A stretch of 64,000 nt of DNA from Deltaproteobacteria bacterium (GTDB lineage Bacteria; Myxococcota_A; UBA9160; UBA6930), in assembly GCA_029261815.1 (NCBI GenBank), contig JAJDAQ010000098.1, forward strand, positions 95,781 through 159,780, read 5' to 3'. The notes under the pieces are model-generated. The model saw nothing but the letters and a program-made list of their open reading frames with translations. It was not told the DNA's origin and ran no database searches. This document shows positions 26,073 through 33,780 of this stretch, one piece after another (within the stretch, counting starts at the first letter, position 1; each line of letters opens with the position of its first letter). The translations under genes were made by a program, and so were the position numbers.

Positions 26073-26546
26073 ATGCAGGAACTATTTGACTCCCTCGACC
26101 GAGCGATCCTGATGGAGCTCCAGAAAGACTGCGCGCGGTCGGTGGCCGAAATCGGCGCAATCGTCGGCCTCTCCCAGAGTCCTTGCTGGAAAAGGATCCG
26201 GCGGCTCGAGGAAGCCGGCGTGATCCTCGGCCGGGTCGCACTGCTCGATCCAGCCAAGGTCGGCGTCGGGACCGCCGTCTTCGTCACGATCCGGACGAAT
26301 CAACACAACGAAGCATGGCTCGAACGGTTCGCGGCCGCAGTGCGCGCCATCCCCGAGATCGTCGAATTTCACCGCATGAGCGGCGACGTCGACTACCTGC
26401 TGAAACTCCAGGTCGCCGACATCGCGGACTACGACCGCATCTACAAGAAGCTGATCCGAACCACCGAGCTCTACGATGTCAGCTCGAGCTTCGCGATGGA
26501 ACAGATCAAGTACTCGACCGCGATCCCGATCCCCGAGCCGTCATGA
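26073..26546 (+). CDS. Lrp/AsnC-family transcriptional regulator
   Basis: The 157-residue protein has an N-terminal helix-turn-helix (VAEIGAIVGLSQSPCWKRIRRLEEAGVI) and a C-terminal ligand-binding RAM domain with HRMSGDVDYLLKLQV. Both lengths are standard for Lrp/AsnC proteins, which form octamers and respond to amino acids or related effectors. It lies divergent from the YeiH-type exporter across a 90-base region with an AT-rich core (GGTAATTTAGTC). No clear Shine-Dalgarno precedes the ATG. A long hairpin follows its stop. Confidence 0.92.
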   Translation: MQELFDSLDRAILMELQKDCARSVAEIGAIVGLSQSPCWKRIRRLEEAGVILGRVALLDPAKVGVGTAVFVTIRTNQHNEAWLERFAAAVRAIPEIVEFHRMSGDVDYLLKLQVADIADYDRIYKKLIRTTELYDVSSSFAMEQIKYSTAIPIPEPS

Positions 26547-26602
26547 CGTAAGGTCTCGCGCGTGCCCAACTCGCCTGCGGTTTCGCAGAGGCAGGTTGAA
26601 CG

Positions 26603-26637
26603 AGGCGCCCCGGAGAGGAAACCCCTCCGGAGCGCCT
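26603..26637. terminator. long hairpin, probable bidirectional terminator
   Basis: A 13-base stem (AGGCGCCCCGGAG against CTCCGGAGCGCCT, one mismatch) closes with a small inner stem around GGAAACC. It lies between the convergent stops of the AsnC regulator and the crotonase operon. There is no long T-run on either side, so it may act with Rho or as a transcript stabiliser. Confidence 0.6.
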
Positions 26638-26656
26638 GATCATTGAACAGACCGGC

Positions 26657-27409
26657 CTAACGGCCGCTCCACTTCGGCGCGCGCTTCTCGGCGAATGCGC
26701 GGGGGCCTTCCTTGGCATCTTCACTGGTGAAGACCTTGCCGAGGAGCGGACCCTGAAGCGCCCAGCTGTCGGCTTCGGTGAGGCCACGCGTTTCGCGGAT
26801 GATCTGCTTGCTGGCAGCCACCGCGAGCGGCGCGTTCTCGGCAATCCGCTCGGCGAGTGCGAGCGCGACTTCCGCGGCCTTGCCGGGCTCGGCGAGACGG
26901 GTCACAAGACCCCACTCCGCCGCCTGCTCCGCCAGGATCGGATCCGACGTCAGCGCCATTTCCATGGCAACGCCGTAGGGCACGCGGTTCGGCAGGCGGA
27001 AGAGTCCACCACCGGCCGCAAAGAGCCCCTTGTTGACCTCCGGAATACCGATCTTCACACCCTTGGCGGCCACGATGAGGTCGCACGAAAGCGCGATCTC
27101 GAGGCCCCCTGCGAGCGCGAAGCCCTCCACCGCTGCGATGAGCGGCTTCTTGGCCCCGGCCTGCAGGAAGTCGTTGAAGCCCTTCGGCGGGCCTTCGGTC
27201 GCGAACGCCTTCAGGTCCATACCGGCGCTGAAGCCGCCACCCGCGCCCGTCAACACGCCGGCGGTCAAGCTGTCGTCGTTGTCGAGCTCTTCGATGGCGG
27301 CCGTGAGCCCAAGGCCCAGTGCGGAGTTCACCGAGTTCTTCGCCTCGGGTCGGTTCATCGTGATGACGCGAACGCGCCCATGAGTTTCGGTCAGGATGAC
27401 ATCAGACAT
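26657..27409 (-). CDS. enoyl-CoA hydratase/isomerase (crotonase) family
   Basis: The 250-residue protein has the crotonase fold. The oxyanion-hole segments are GGFSAGMDLKAF and FALAGGLEIALSCDLIVA. The two catalytic Glu positions are filled (GGLEIA and GIPEVNKGLF), so hydratase chemistry is expected. It is the last gene of a minus-strand set TetR-thiolase-SDR-crotonase, 21 bases from the SDR gene. Together the set supplies hydration, oxidation and thiolysis for a beta-oxidation-like cycle. No acyl-CoA dehydrogenase or ligase is adjacent. Confidence 0.9.
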   Translation of the reverse strand: MSDVILTETHGRVRVITMNRPEAKNSVNSALGLGLTAAIEELDNDDSLTAGVLTGAGGGFSAGMDLKAFATEGPPKGFNDFLQAGAKKPLIAAVEGFALAGGLEIALSCDLIVAAKGVKIGIPEVNKGLFAAGGGLFRLPNRVPYGVAMEMALTSDPILAEQAAEWGLVTRLAEPGKAAEVALALAERIAENAPLAVAASKQIIRETRGLTEADSWALQGPLLGKVFTSEDAKEGPRAFAEKRAPKWSGR

Positions 27410-27430
27410 GTCGTCCCCTTTCTACGTTTC

Positions 27431-28201
27431 CTACTTGGGAGGCATGCGAATGCCGCCGTCGACGCGCAGCGTTTCGCCATTCATGTAGTCGTTGGTCACG
27501 CACTCGGCGACCATCGATGCCAGCTCGGTTGCATGCCCGAGACGCTTGGGAAAGAGCACGTTCTGTCCCAGGTGCGCCTTGAACTTGTCCGAGCCTTCGC
27601 CCTGCCCATAGATGGGCGTGTCGATCAGTCCTGGGGCGATGCAGTTCACGCGGATGCCGAGGGCCGACAGGTCGCGTGCAACCGGAAGCGTGAGTCCGAC
27701 GACGCCGCCCTTGGATGCCGAATAGGCCACCTGGCCGATCTGCCCATCGAATGCGGCAACCGACGCGATGTTCACGATCGAACCGCGCTGGCCGTCTTCG
27801 TCCACCGGGTCCTGGCCGGCCATTGCGGCCGCCACGAGGCGAATGCAGTTGAACGTGCCGACGAGGTTCACGCGCAGCACGAACTCGAACTGCTCGAGCG
27901 GGAACGGTGCGCCTTCCCGGTTGACCGTGCGACTGGCGTTGCCGATGCCGGCGCCGTTCACGAGCGCGCGAATCGGGCCCAGCTCCTGGGCGGCCGCCAC
28001 CGCGGCTTCCACCTGGGCGGTGTCTGCCACGTCGGTCTTGACGAACGTGCCCTTCAGCTCGTTCGCGACCGCGGTGCCCTTCTCTTCGTTGAGGTCACAG
28101 ATGACGGGCTTCGCACCGAGCACCGAGAGCCGGCGTGCGCTGGCCTCCCCGATTCCCGAGGCACCGCCCGTGACAATGACACTGGCTCCATCGAGTTCCA
28201 T
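27431..28201 (-). CDS. short-chain dehydrogenase, 3-hydroxyacyl-CoA dehydrogenase type-2-like
   Basis: The 256-residue protein is a classical SDR: cofactor motif TGGASGIG, NAG motif in VNGAGIGNASR, catalytic Ser in NIASVAAFDGQIGQ and YSASK. The DGQIGQVAYSASKGG block and the CIAPGLIDTPIYG tail are characteristic of the HSD10/3-hydroxy-2-methylbutyryl-CoA dehydrogenase type. It would oxidise a 3-hydroxyacyl-CoA with NAD+. Its start directly abuts the thiolase stop with no gap, so the two are translationally linked. Steroid or branched-chain acyl-CoA substrates are possible. Confidence 0.88.
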   Translation of the reverse strand: MELDGASVIVTGGASGIGEASARRLSVLGAKPVICDLNEEKGTAVANELKGTFVKTDVADTAQVEAAVAAAQELGPIRALVNGAGIGNASRTVNREGAPFPLEQFEFVLRVNLVGTFNCIRLVAAAMAGQDPVDEDGQRGSIVNIASVAAFDGQIGQVAYSASKGGVVGLTLPVARDLSALGIRVNCIAPGLIDTPIYGQGEGSDKFKAHLGQNVLFPKRLGHATELASMVAECVTNDYMNGETLRVDGGIRMPPK

Positions 28202-29371
28202 CTACTTGATCCTTTCAATGAGGGTCGCGTTGGCCATGCCACCGCCCTCGCACATGACCTGCATGCCGTACTTGCCGTCGGTCCGCTCCAACTCGTTGAG
28301 GAGCGTGGCCATCAGCTTGGTGCCCGACGCGCCGAGCGGGTGCCCGAGCGCGATCGCGCCGCCATTCACATTCACCTTGTCCAGGTCGGCACCCGTCGCC
28401 TTCTGCCAGGCGAGGACCACCGACGCGAACGCTTCGTTTACTTCGAACAGGTCGACGTCGTCGATCGATAGACCGCTCTTCTTCAGGATCTTCTCCGTCG
28501 CCGGAATCGGACCCGTCAGCATCGTCACCGGGTCGGCACCCGCCACCGAGAACGAGTGGAAGCGCGCGCGCGGCTTGAGTCCGAGTTCCTTGGCCTTCTC
28601 TGCGCTCATGATGAGCACGGCCGAAGCGCCATCGGAGATCTGCGAGCTGTTGCCAGCCGTAATCTTGCCATCGTCGCTGAACGCCGGGCGGAGACCCGCG
28701 AGCTTCTCGGCCGTGGTTCCGTGCCGGATGCCCTCGTCCTGCGTCATGACGCTCTCTTTGCCGTCATCATCGACGACGTTCACGGGCACGATCTCGTTTG
28801 CGAACTTCTTGTCCGCGGTCGCCTGCTCGGCACGCTGCTGCGAACGTGCGCCGAAGGCATCGAGATCTTCGCGGGTCAGTTCCCACTGGTCGGCGATCAT
28901 GTCGGCGCCGATCCCCTGCGGCGGGAGACCGGTTTCCTTGTAGCGCTCGGTCATCTCTTCGGGCCACGGGAAGTCCATGCCTGCGACAACGGATGCGCCC
29001 ATCGGGACCTTGCTCATCACTTCGACACCGGCGGCGACCGCAATGTCGTAGGCGCCGGTCATGACGCCCTGCGCGGCGAAGTGCATCGCCTGCTGCGAGC
29101 TGCCGCACTGGCGGTCGACCGTGGTCGCCGGCACCGACTCGGGCCAACCGGCCGCGAGGACGGCGTTTCGCGCGATGTTCAGCGACTGGGGGCCCACCTG
29201 CATCACGCAGCCCATGACGACATCGTCGACCAGGGCGGGGTCCAGGTTGTTGCGCTCAGCGAGCGCCTTCAGCACGTGGGCCGCGAGTGCGGCCGGGTGC
29301 CAGTCCTTCAGTTGTCCGTTTCGTTTGCCACCCGGCGTGCGGACGGCGTCGACGATGACGGCTTCTTGCAT
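28202..29371 (-). CDS. acetyl-CoA acyltransferase (thiolase)
   Basis: The 389-residue protein has the full thiolase set: the nucleophile Cys in DRQCGSSQQAM, the catalytic His in GGAIALGHPLGASG and the second Cys in MCEGGGMANA. It cleaves 3-ketoacyl-CoA to acyl-CoA and acetyl-CoA, or runs in reverse. It lies between a TetR gene (33 bases upstream) and the SDR gene. The order regulator-thiolase-dehydrogenase-hydratase makes a compact degradative operon for an acyl-CoA intermediate. Confidence 0.92.
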   Translation of the reverse strand: MQEAVIVDAVRTPGGKRNGQLKDWHPAALAAHVLKALAERNNLDPALVDDVVMGCVMQVGPQSLNIARNAVLAAGWPESVPATTVDRQCGSSQQAMHFAAQGVMTGAYDIAVAAGVEVMSKVPMGASVVAGMDFPWPEEMTERYKETGLPPQGIGADMIADQWELTREDLDAFGARSQQRAEQATADKKFANEIVPVNVVDDDGKESVMTQDEGIRHGTTAEKLAGLRPAFSDDGKITAGNSSQISDGASAVLIMSAEKAKELGLKPRARFHSFSVAGADPVTMLTGPIPATEKILKKSGLSIDDVDLFEVNEAFASVVLAWQKATGADLDKVNVNGGAIALGHPLGASGTKLMATLLNELERTDGKYGMQVMCEGGGMANATLIERIK

Positions 29372-29404
29372 GTTGGTTCCTTCTGGTTTCAGTACTGGGA
29401 AGTT

Positions 29405-30067
29405 TCAGTCTTGGGGTGTCACGACAGGGCCTCGCAAGGCCCCGAGGACGAAAGCGACCGCTTGCGCCTGGAGCGCATCGGGATCGATCTTGTTGCGGTG
29501 CACGCAGAGCGCGAGGACGGAGAAGATGGCCATCTGCACCATCGCCATGGCTTCATCCGCAGTCAGCTCGGGGCGGACCCGCAGTAGCCGCTCCTGCCAT
29601 GCCGACCTCAAGAGCCGCTCTTTCCTTCGGAGAGGTGCGGCGACATCGGTATCGAGGTTTCGGCTCTCCAGCACATAACATGCGTTGAGGTCTGCGTTCT
29701 CCAGAACGACACGGACGTAGGCGCGAACCAGGTCTTCGAGTGCAGCTTCTTCTGAGCTGCCTTCGCGACCGAGCACGGGACGAATGCCGTCGGCGATACG
29801 ACTGGCTCCGTCCCGAATGGCCTCTGCCAGCACACCCTGCTTCGTCGAGAAGTGCGAGTAGACGGCCGTCCCCGCGACTCCGGCTTCATCGCCGATGTCA
29901 TTGATCGAGGTCGCGTGGAAGCCATTGCGCCGAAACAGCCGCAGCGCAGCCGCATAGATGTCGGCCCGGCGTGAGGGCCGGCCGCGGCGTGCGCGCGTGG
30001 GCGTCGCCGCTGCGAGAGGTCGGGGGATGGGGGGGGACATCGGAAGGGCCAATATCTTAGTGGCCAT
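29405..30067 (-). CDS. TetR-family transcriptional regulator of the beta-oxidation operon
   Basis: The protein (220 residues from ATG 30067, 211 if ATG 30040 is used) has the TetR DNA-binding domain: RADIYAAALRLFRRNGFHATSINDIGDEAGVAGTAVYSHFSTKQGV. The C-terminal ligand domain is all helical. No Shine-Dalgarno precedes either ATG. The inverted repeat GGCCA-9-TGGCC sits between the two starts and might be an operator, which would favour the shorter form. It is the first gene of the thiolase operon and most likely represses it until an acyl-CoA ligand binds. Confidence 0.88.
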   Translation of the reverse strand: MATKILALPMSPPIPRPLAAATPTRARRGRPSRRADIYAAALRLFRRNGFHATSINDIGDEAGVAGTAVYSHFSTKQGVLAEAIRDGASRIADGIRPVLGREGSSEEAALEDLVRAYVRVVLENADLNACYVLESRNLDTDVAAPLRRKERLLRSAWQERLLRVRPELTADEAMAMVQMAIFSVLALCVHRNKIDPDALQAQAVAFVLGALRGPVVTPQD

Positions 30068-30103
30068 TCAGAAAAGCGAAAGCCACGGGAGCGACCGGCG
30101 GGA

Positions 30104-30712
30104 TCAGCCGGATTCGGGCGTCTCCACCAATGCCACGCCGATCATGGCGTCCCGGGTCACGATCGCGGCGAGTTCCTCCTCGCTCCAACCCTCTGTGCCA
30201 TTCGGCCGGAGCGGGAGGACCATGAAGCGGGTCTCCGCCGTCGTGTCCCACACCCGGATCTGGACTTCGGGCGGAAGCTCGAGGCCCATCTCCTTCAGCA
30301 CCGGGCGCGGCTCGCGCGCGACGCGCGCGCGGTAGGCCGGGCTCTTGTACCAATCCGGCGGAAGACCCAGCACGGGCCACGCAGTGCACGAGCACTGGGT
30401 GCACACGATGACATTGTGCAGGGTCGGCTCGTCCTCGAGAACGACGATGTACTCACCCTGCGGTCCGGTGAACCCCAGGTCGGCGCATGCCTTGGTTCCA
30501 TCGGCGAGGAGCCGTTCGCGGTAGTCCGCATCGACCCATGCGCGCGCCACGACCCTTGCACCGTTGCGCCAATCGAATTGTTCCTCGAGCCGTGCCTGGA
30601 GAGTATCGAGCGCCCCTTCCTCGATGAGGCCCTTCCGCTCCAGTACCCGGCGCAGCGCGTCCGTGCGCGCCTCCGGCGTCGCGGCTCCACGGTGCTCGCT
30701 GTCATTGGCCAT
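30104..30712 (-). CDS. nthA: nitrile hydratase alpha subunit
   Basis: The 202-residue subunit carries the metal-claw motif VCTQCSCTAWPVLGLPPDWYKS, in which the three Cys ligands and Ser are intact. The rest closely follows family blocks: RARVAREPR, VWDTTAETRFMVLPLRPNGTEGWSEEEL. Nitrile hydratase converts nitriles to amides with a low-spin Fe(III) or Co(III) ion held by post-translationally oxidised Cys. The motif CTQCSCT mixes Co-type (Thr after the first Cys) and Fe-type (Thr after the third Cys) features. A Gln replaces the usual Leu. The gene overlaps beta by 11 bases. No activator/metallochaperone or amidase gene is adjacent. Confidence 0.92.
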   Translation of the reverse strand: MANDSEHRGAATPEARTDALRRVLERKGLIEEGALDTLQARLEEQFDWRNGARVVARAWVDADYRERLLADGTKACADLGFTGPQGEYIVVLEDEPTLHNVIVCTQCSCTAWPVLGLPPDWYKSPAYRARVAREPRPVLKEMGLELPPEVQIRVWDTTAETRFMVLPLRPNGTEGWSEEELAAIVTRDAMIGVALVETPESG

Positions 30713-31340
30713 CGGCCACCTCCAGATACGTTTCCCACAGATCGACCACGACCCGGTCGTGCTCGTCGGCGTCGCTTCCCCAAAGGTCGCGAGCCCAGAA
30801 CTCGACGTGCACGGTCGGTTCGTCGCGAGGCGGGAGCCCGTGCGCAGAAGCGTCAGGAAACCGGAACCGCGGTGCGACGTGAATCACAATGCCCTGCTTT
30901 CCCCGCACATAGCGAGGGACGCGGGTGTGACCGGCGGGGTGGATGTCTCGAACACGGACCCGGTCGCCGACGGCGAAACGCGGACATGGTTCGGCTTCTC
31001 GTCCGTCCGGCTCCACGACCGCGTTCGGATGCGCGAACGGAAACCGGCCTCGTGCCGCACCCTCGAGTTCCGCGCGCGTGACGACGCCCTTCTCCACCAT
31101 CAGCGAGGCGACGCCTGTGAGTACGCGCTCGTAGTAGCGCGCGTTCAGGTAGTGGATCGGGTCCATGCGTTCGATCGCGTGGCGGTACTCGTCGGCGTTG
31201 TACGCGTGGAGGGAACCGATTGCCAGCGCGTTCAACGCAAAGGCTGTGCCTTCCCAAGGCTCGTGAAACGTCGGCTCGTCCACCTCGACCGCGATCGGGC
31301 CAAAGCCAGCCATGCCTCCAAGGTCATGAATTCCGTCCAT
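30702..31340 (-). CDS. nthB: nitrile hydratase beta subunit
   Basis: The 212-residue protein starts with the invariant MDGIHDLGGMAGFGP of beta subunits. It has the helical segment YRHAIERMDPIHYLNARYYERVL and an SH3-like C-terminal barrel (FAVGDRVRVRDIHPAGHTRVPRYVRGKQG). It pairs with alpha to form the active heterodimer and supplies second-shell Arg residues. Beta precedes alpha in the transcript, the order usual for cobalt-type enzymes. It is complete and of normal length. The divergent amidohydrolase gene starts 100 bases away and may share regulation. Confidence 0.93.
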   Translation of the reverse strand: MDGIHDLGGMAGFGPIAVEVDEPTFHEPWEGTAFALNALAIGSLHAYNADEYRHAIERMDPIHYLNARYYERVLTGVASLMVEKGVVTRAELEGAARGRFPFAHPNAVVEPDGREAEPCPRFAVGDRVRVRDIHPAGHTRVPRYVRGKQGIVIHVAPRFRFPDASAHGLPPRDEPTVHVEFWARDLWGSDADEHDRVVVDLWETYLEVADGQ

Positions 31341-31439
31341 CGCGAGATCCTTCGTACCGAACCGATCGAACCCCTCGAGTGTATTCCAGCGGGCACCGCC
31401 GCTGCCCTATCTTCTGGCGTCCTCACGCGGGAAACCAGC

Positions 31440-32624
31440 ATGAACACATCAGCGCCCCTCTTCGACTGCGACAACCATTACTACGAGGCGCCCGACGCGT
31501 TCCAGCGGCACGTACCGAAGGCCATGCAGCCGCGCTGCGTTGAACTCGCCGAGATCAATGGCCGCATGCGCCATGTCGTCGCCGGCAAGATCGACTTCTC
31601 GGTCGGGAACCCGCTGTTCGATCCGGTCGGCCCGGCGGGCAGCCTCCACGAGTACTACCGCGGCAACCCGGAGAAACTTCCCGCCGCCGAGCTGATGCGC
31701 GGCCGCCTGGAGCCCCAACCGGCGTGTTACCGGGACCCGGTGGCGCGCATTGCCAAGATGGACGAGCAATCGGTCACCGGCGTCTGGCTGTTCCCGACGC
31801 TGGGCATCCTGTACGAGGAGCCGCTCAAGCACGACCCGGCGGCGGTCTGTGCGCTTTTCTCCGGATTCAACCGGTGGCTCCTGGAAGACTGGGGCTTCAA
31901 CCACCAGGACAGGATCTTCTCGGCCCCCTACATCTCATTGGCCGATGTCGACTGGGCCTGCCGCGAGCTCGAATGGGCGCTCGAGCATGGCGCACGCATG
32001 ATCGTGATGCGGCCTGCCGCGGTCTTCACGGCCAACGGGCCGCTTCCGCCGGCGGACCCGCACTTTGATCCCTTCTGGGCGCGCGTCAGCGAGGCGGGCA
32101 TCACGGCCGTCATCCACACCGGGAACTCCGGCTATTCGACGAATGGTTATGCAAGCGATGGATTTGGACGCGCCAGCATCGGCATGAGCCGCCGACCCTC
32201 GGTCAAGAACCTCACGCTCGGCCGCGCCGCCTACGACTTCCTCTTCTCGATCTCGTGCGACAACCTCTTCGAGCGCTTCCCGAACCTGCGACTTGCGTCG
32301 ATCGAGAACGGGTCCGGCTTCTTGCGCGACCTGCTCCTGAACCTCGGTCACGCGCGGGATCGCAACCCGTGGCACTTCAAGCAGGACCCCGTCGATCTGT
32401 TCCGCGAGCACGTCCACATGAGCCCGTTCTGGGAGGACGACCTCGATGAGGTCCTCGAACTCATGGGACCCGATCGCGTGATCTACGGCTCGGACTGGCC
32501 TCACATGGAGGGACTGCCGCACCCCCGCGACATCCTCGACGAGGCCCCACACCTTTCGAAGGAGGTCGGGCAGCGCTTCCTGTACCAGAACACGGCGGAA
32601 TTGACCGTGCTTCGCCCGAGCTGA
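31440..32624 (+). CDS. amidohydrolase-2 family metal-dependent hydrolase
   Basis: The true start is the ATG at 31440 (394 residues). The preceding 292 codons of the ORF-track entry are antisense to the nitrile hydratase genes. The protein is a TIM-barrel amidohydrolase of the ACMSD-like group: N-terminal FDCDNHYYEAPDAF with metal-ligand positions, IHTGNSGY in mid barrel and YGSDWPHMEG with the catalytic Asp near the C-terminus. Members hydrolyse or decarboxylate aromatic and cyclic acids. This subgroup is abundant in F420-rich catabolic genomes. It is divergent from the nitrile hydratase and could act on a downstream product, which is inference. Confidence 0.85.
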   Translation: MNTSAPLFDCDNHYYEAPDAFQRHVPKAMQPRCVELAEINGRMRHVVAGKIDFSVGNPLFDPVGPAGSLHEYYRGNPEKLPAAELMRGRLEPQPACYRDPVARIAKMDEQSVTGVWLFPTLGILYEEPLKHDPAAVCALFSGFNRWLLEDWGFNHQDRIFSAPYISLADVDWACRELEWALEHGARMIVMRPAAVFTANGPLPPADPHFDPFWARVSEAGITAVIHTGNSGYSTNGYASDGFGRASIGMSRRPSVKNLTLGRAAYDFLFSISCDNLFERFPNLRLASIENGSGFLRDLLLNLGHARDRNPWHFKQDPVDLFREHVHMSPFWEDDLDEVLELMGPDRVIYGSDWPHMEGLPHPRDILDEAPHLSKEVGQRFLYQNTAELTVLRPS

Positions 32625-32654
32625 CGCCAGCGCCGACAACGCCCTGGCCGTCGA

Positions 32655-32693
32655 GCAGCGCGGAGGGCCGCCGTCGCGGCGTCCGAGCGCTGC
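32655..32693 (+). terminator. GC-rich hairpin after the amidohydrolase gene
   Basis: Nested stems GCAGCGC/GCGCTGC, GGA/TCC and GCCGC/GCGGC form one long hairpin between the amidohydrolase stop and the aldo/keto reductase start. There is no T-run, so it is a terminator-like or transcript-stability element rather than a clear intrinsic terminator. Confidence 0.45.
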
Positions 32694-32708
32694 TAAGATG
32701 ATCCGACG

Positions 32709-33743
32709 ATGACGACACTCCCCTCGGTACAACTCGGCAACAGCGGCCTCCGCATCTCGCGGCTCGCGCTCGGCACCATGAACTTCGGCGAACCGGGTCG
32801 CGGCCATCAAGGCGACTGGACGCTTGGTGCGGACGAAGCGCGGCCGATCTTTCGCGCGGCACTCGACAAGGGTCTCTTCACGTTCGACTGCGCAAATGTG
32901 TATGGCGTCGGTGCGTGCGAAGAAGTCGTGGGGAAGCTCCTCAATGAACTGGTCCCGCGGGACCAATACGTGCTCGCCACCAAGGTCGCGATGCCCATGG
33001 GCATGGGAGCGAACCAGGGCGGCCTGTCTCGCAAGCACATCATGGAGAGCATCGACGCCAGCCTGCAGCGTATGGGGGTCGACTACGTCGACCAACTCGT
33101 GATCCATCGCCACCCGCACGGAGCACCAGGGCAAGCGAGCGCACCCGTCGAAGAAACGATGGAAGCCCTGCACGATGTCGTCAAAGCCGGCAAGGCGCTC
33201 TACCTCGGCGGGTCATCGATGTTCGCTTGGCAGTTCACCGAACTCCAGATGACGGCGAAGTTGAACGGATGGACGCCGTTCGTATCCATGCAGAACCACT
33301 ACAACCTGGTCTACCGCGAGGAAGAACGGGAGATGAATCCGTACTGTGCCATGAACGGCGTTGCACTCATGCCGTGGTCACCGCTGGCCCGTGGTATCCT
33401 CGCCGGCGCGTATCAAGGCGGGCTCGACAAGGGTTCGACTGACCGCAGCAAGGGCACCGACCGCGTACGGACCGAGATGCTGTACAAGGGCGACTTCGTC
33501 TTCGACGTCGCCGAGCGCGTGATCGAGATCGCGAAGAAGTACGAATGCAAGCCCGCCCAGATTTCGCTGGCGTGGCTCTTGAGCAAACCCGAAGTCACTG
33601 CCCCGGTCGTGGGCGTCTCCCGACTCGAACAACTCGATCAGCTCATCGAGGCGACCACGATCGAACTCGCCGCCGAAGACGTGGCATACCTCGAAGAGCT
33701 GTACGCCCCGGTCGAGAACCTCCTCTCGATCGGGTTCTCCTAG
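32709..33743 (+). CDS. aldo/keto reductase
   Basis: The 344-residue protein is a TIM-barrel NADPH-dependent oxidoreductase. Its catalytic tetrad is intact: Asp and Tyr in FDCANVYG, Lys in LATKVAMP and His in LVIHRHPHG. The C-terminal cofactor segment is VVGVSRLEQLDQLIEATTIEL. The sequence resembles the Kvbeta/YhdN-type aldo/keto reductases that act on ketones and aldehydes. A hairpin lies between it and the preceding amidohydrolase, so it may be transcribed separately. The DUF748 gene follows after 37 bases. Confidence 0.9.
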   Translation: MTTLPSVQLGNSGLRISRLALGTMNFGEPGRGHQGDWTLGADEARPIFRAALDKGLFTFDCANVYGVGACEEVVGKLLNELVPRDQYVLATKVAMPMGMGANQGGLSRKHIMESIDASLQRMGVDYVDQLVIHRHPHGAPGQASAPVEETMEALHDVVKAGKALYLGGSSMFAWQFTELQMTAKLNGWTPFVSMQNHYNLVYREEEREMNPYCAMNGVALMPWSPLARGILAGAYQGGLDKGSTDRSKGTDRVRTEMLYKGDFVFDVAERVIEIAKKYECKPAQISLAWLLSKPEVTAPVVGVSRLEQLDQLIEATTIELAAEDVAYLEELYAPVENLLSIGFS

Positions 33744-33780
33744 ACCGGGCCACCCGTCAGGCCCACTCGGACCCCCACCC

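Noticed and set aside
30564-31439. N-terminal extension of the amidohydrolase ORF
   Set aside because: Antisense to the nitrile hydratase genes; the family start FDCDNHYYE lies just after ATG 31440.
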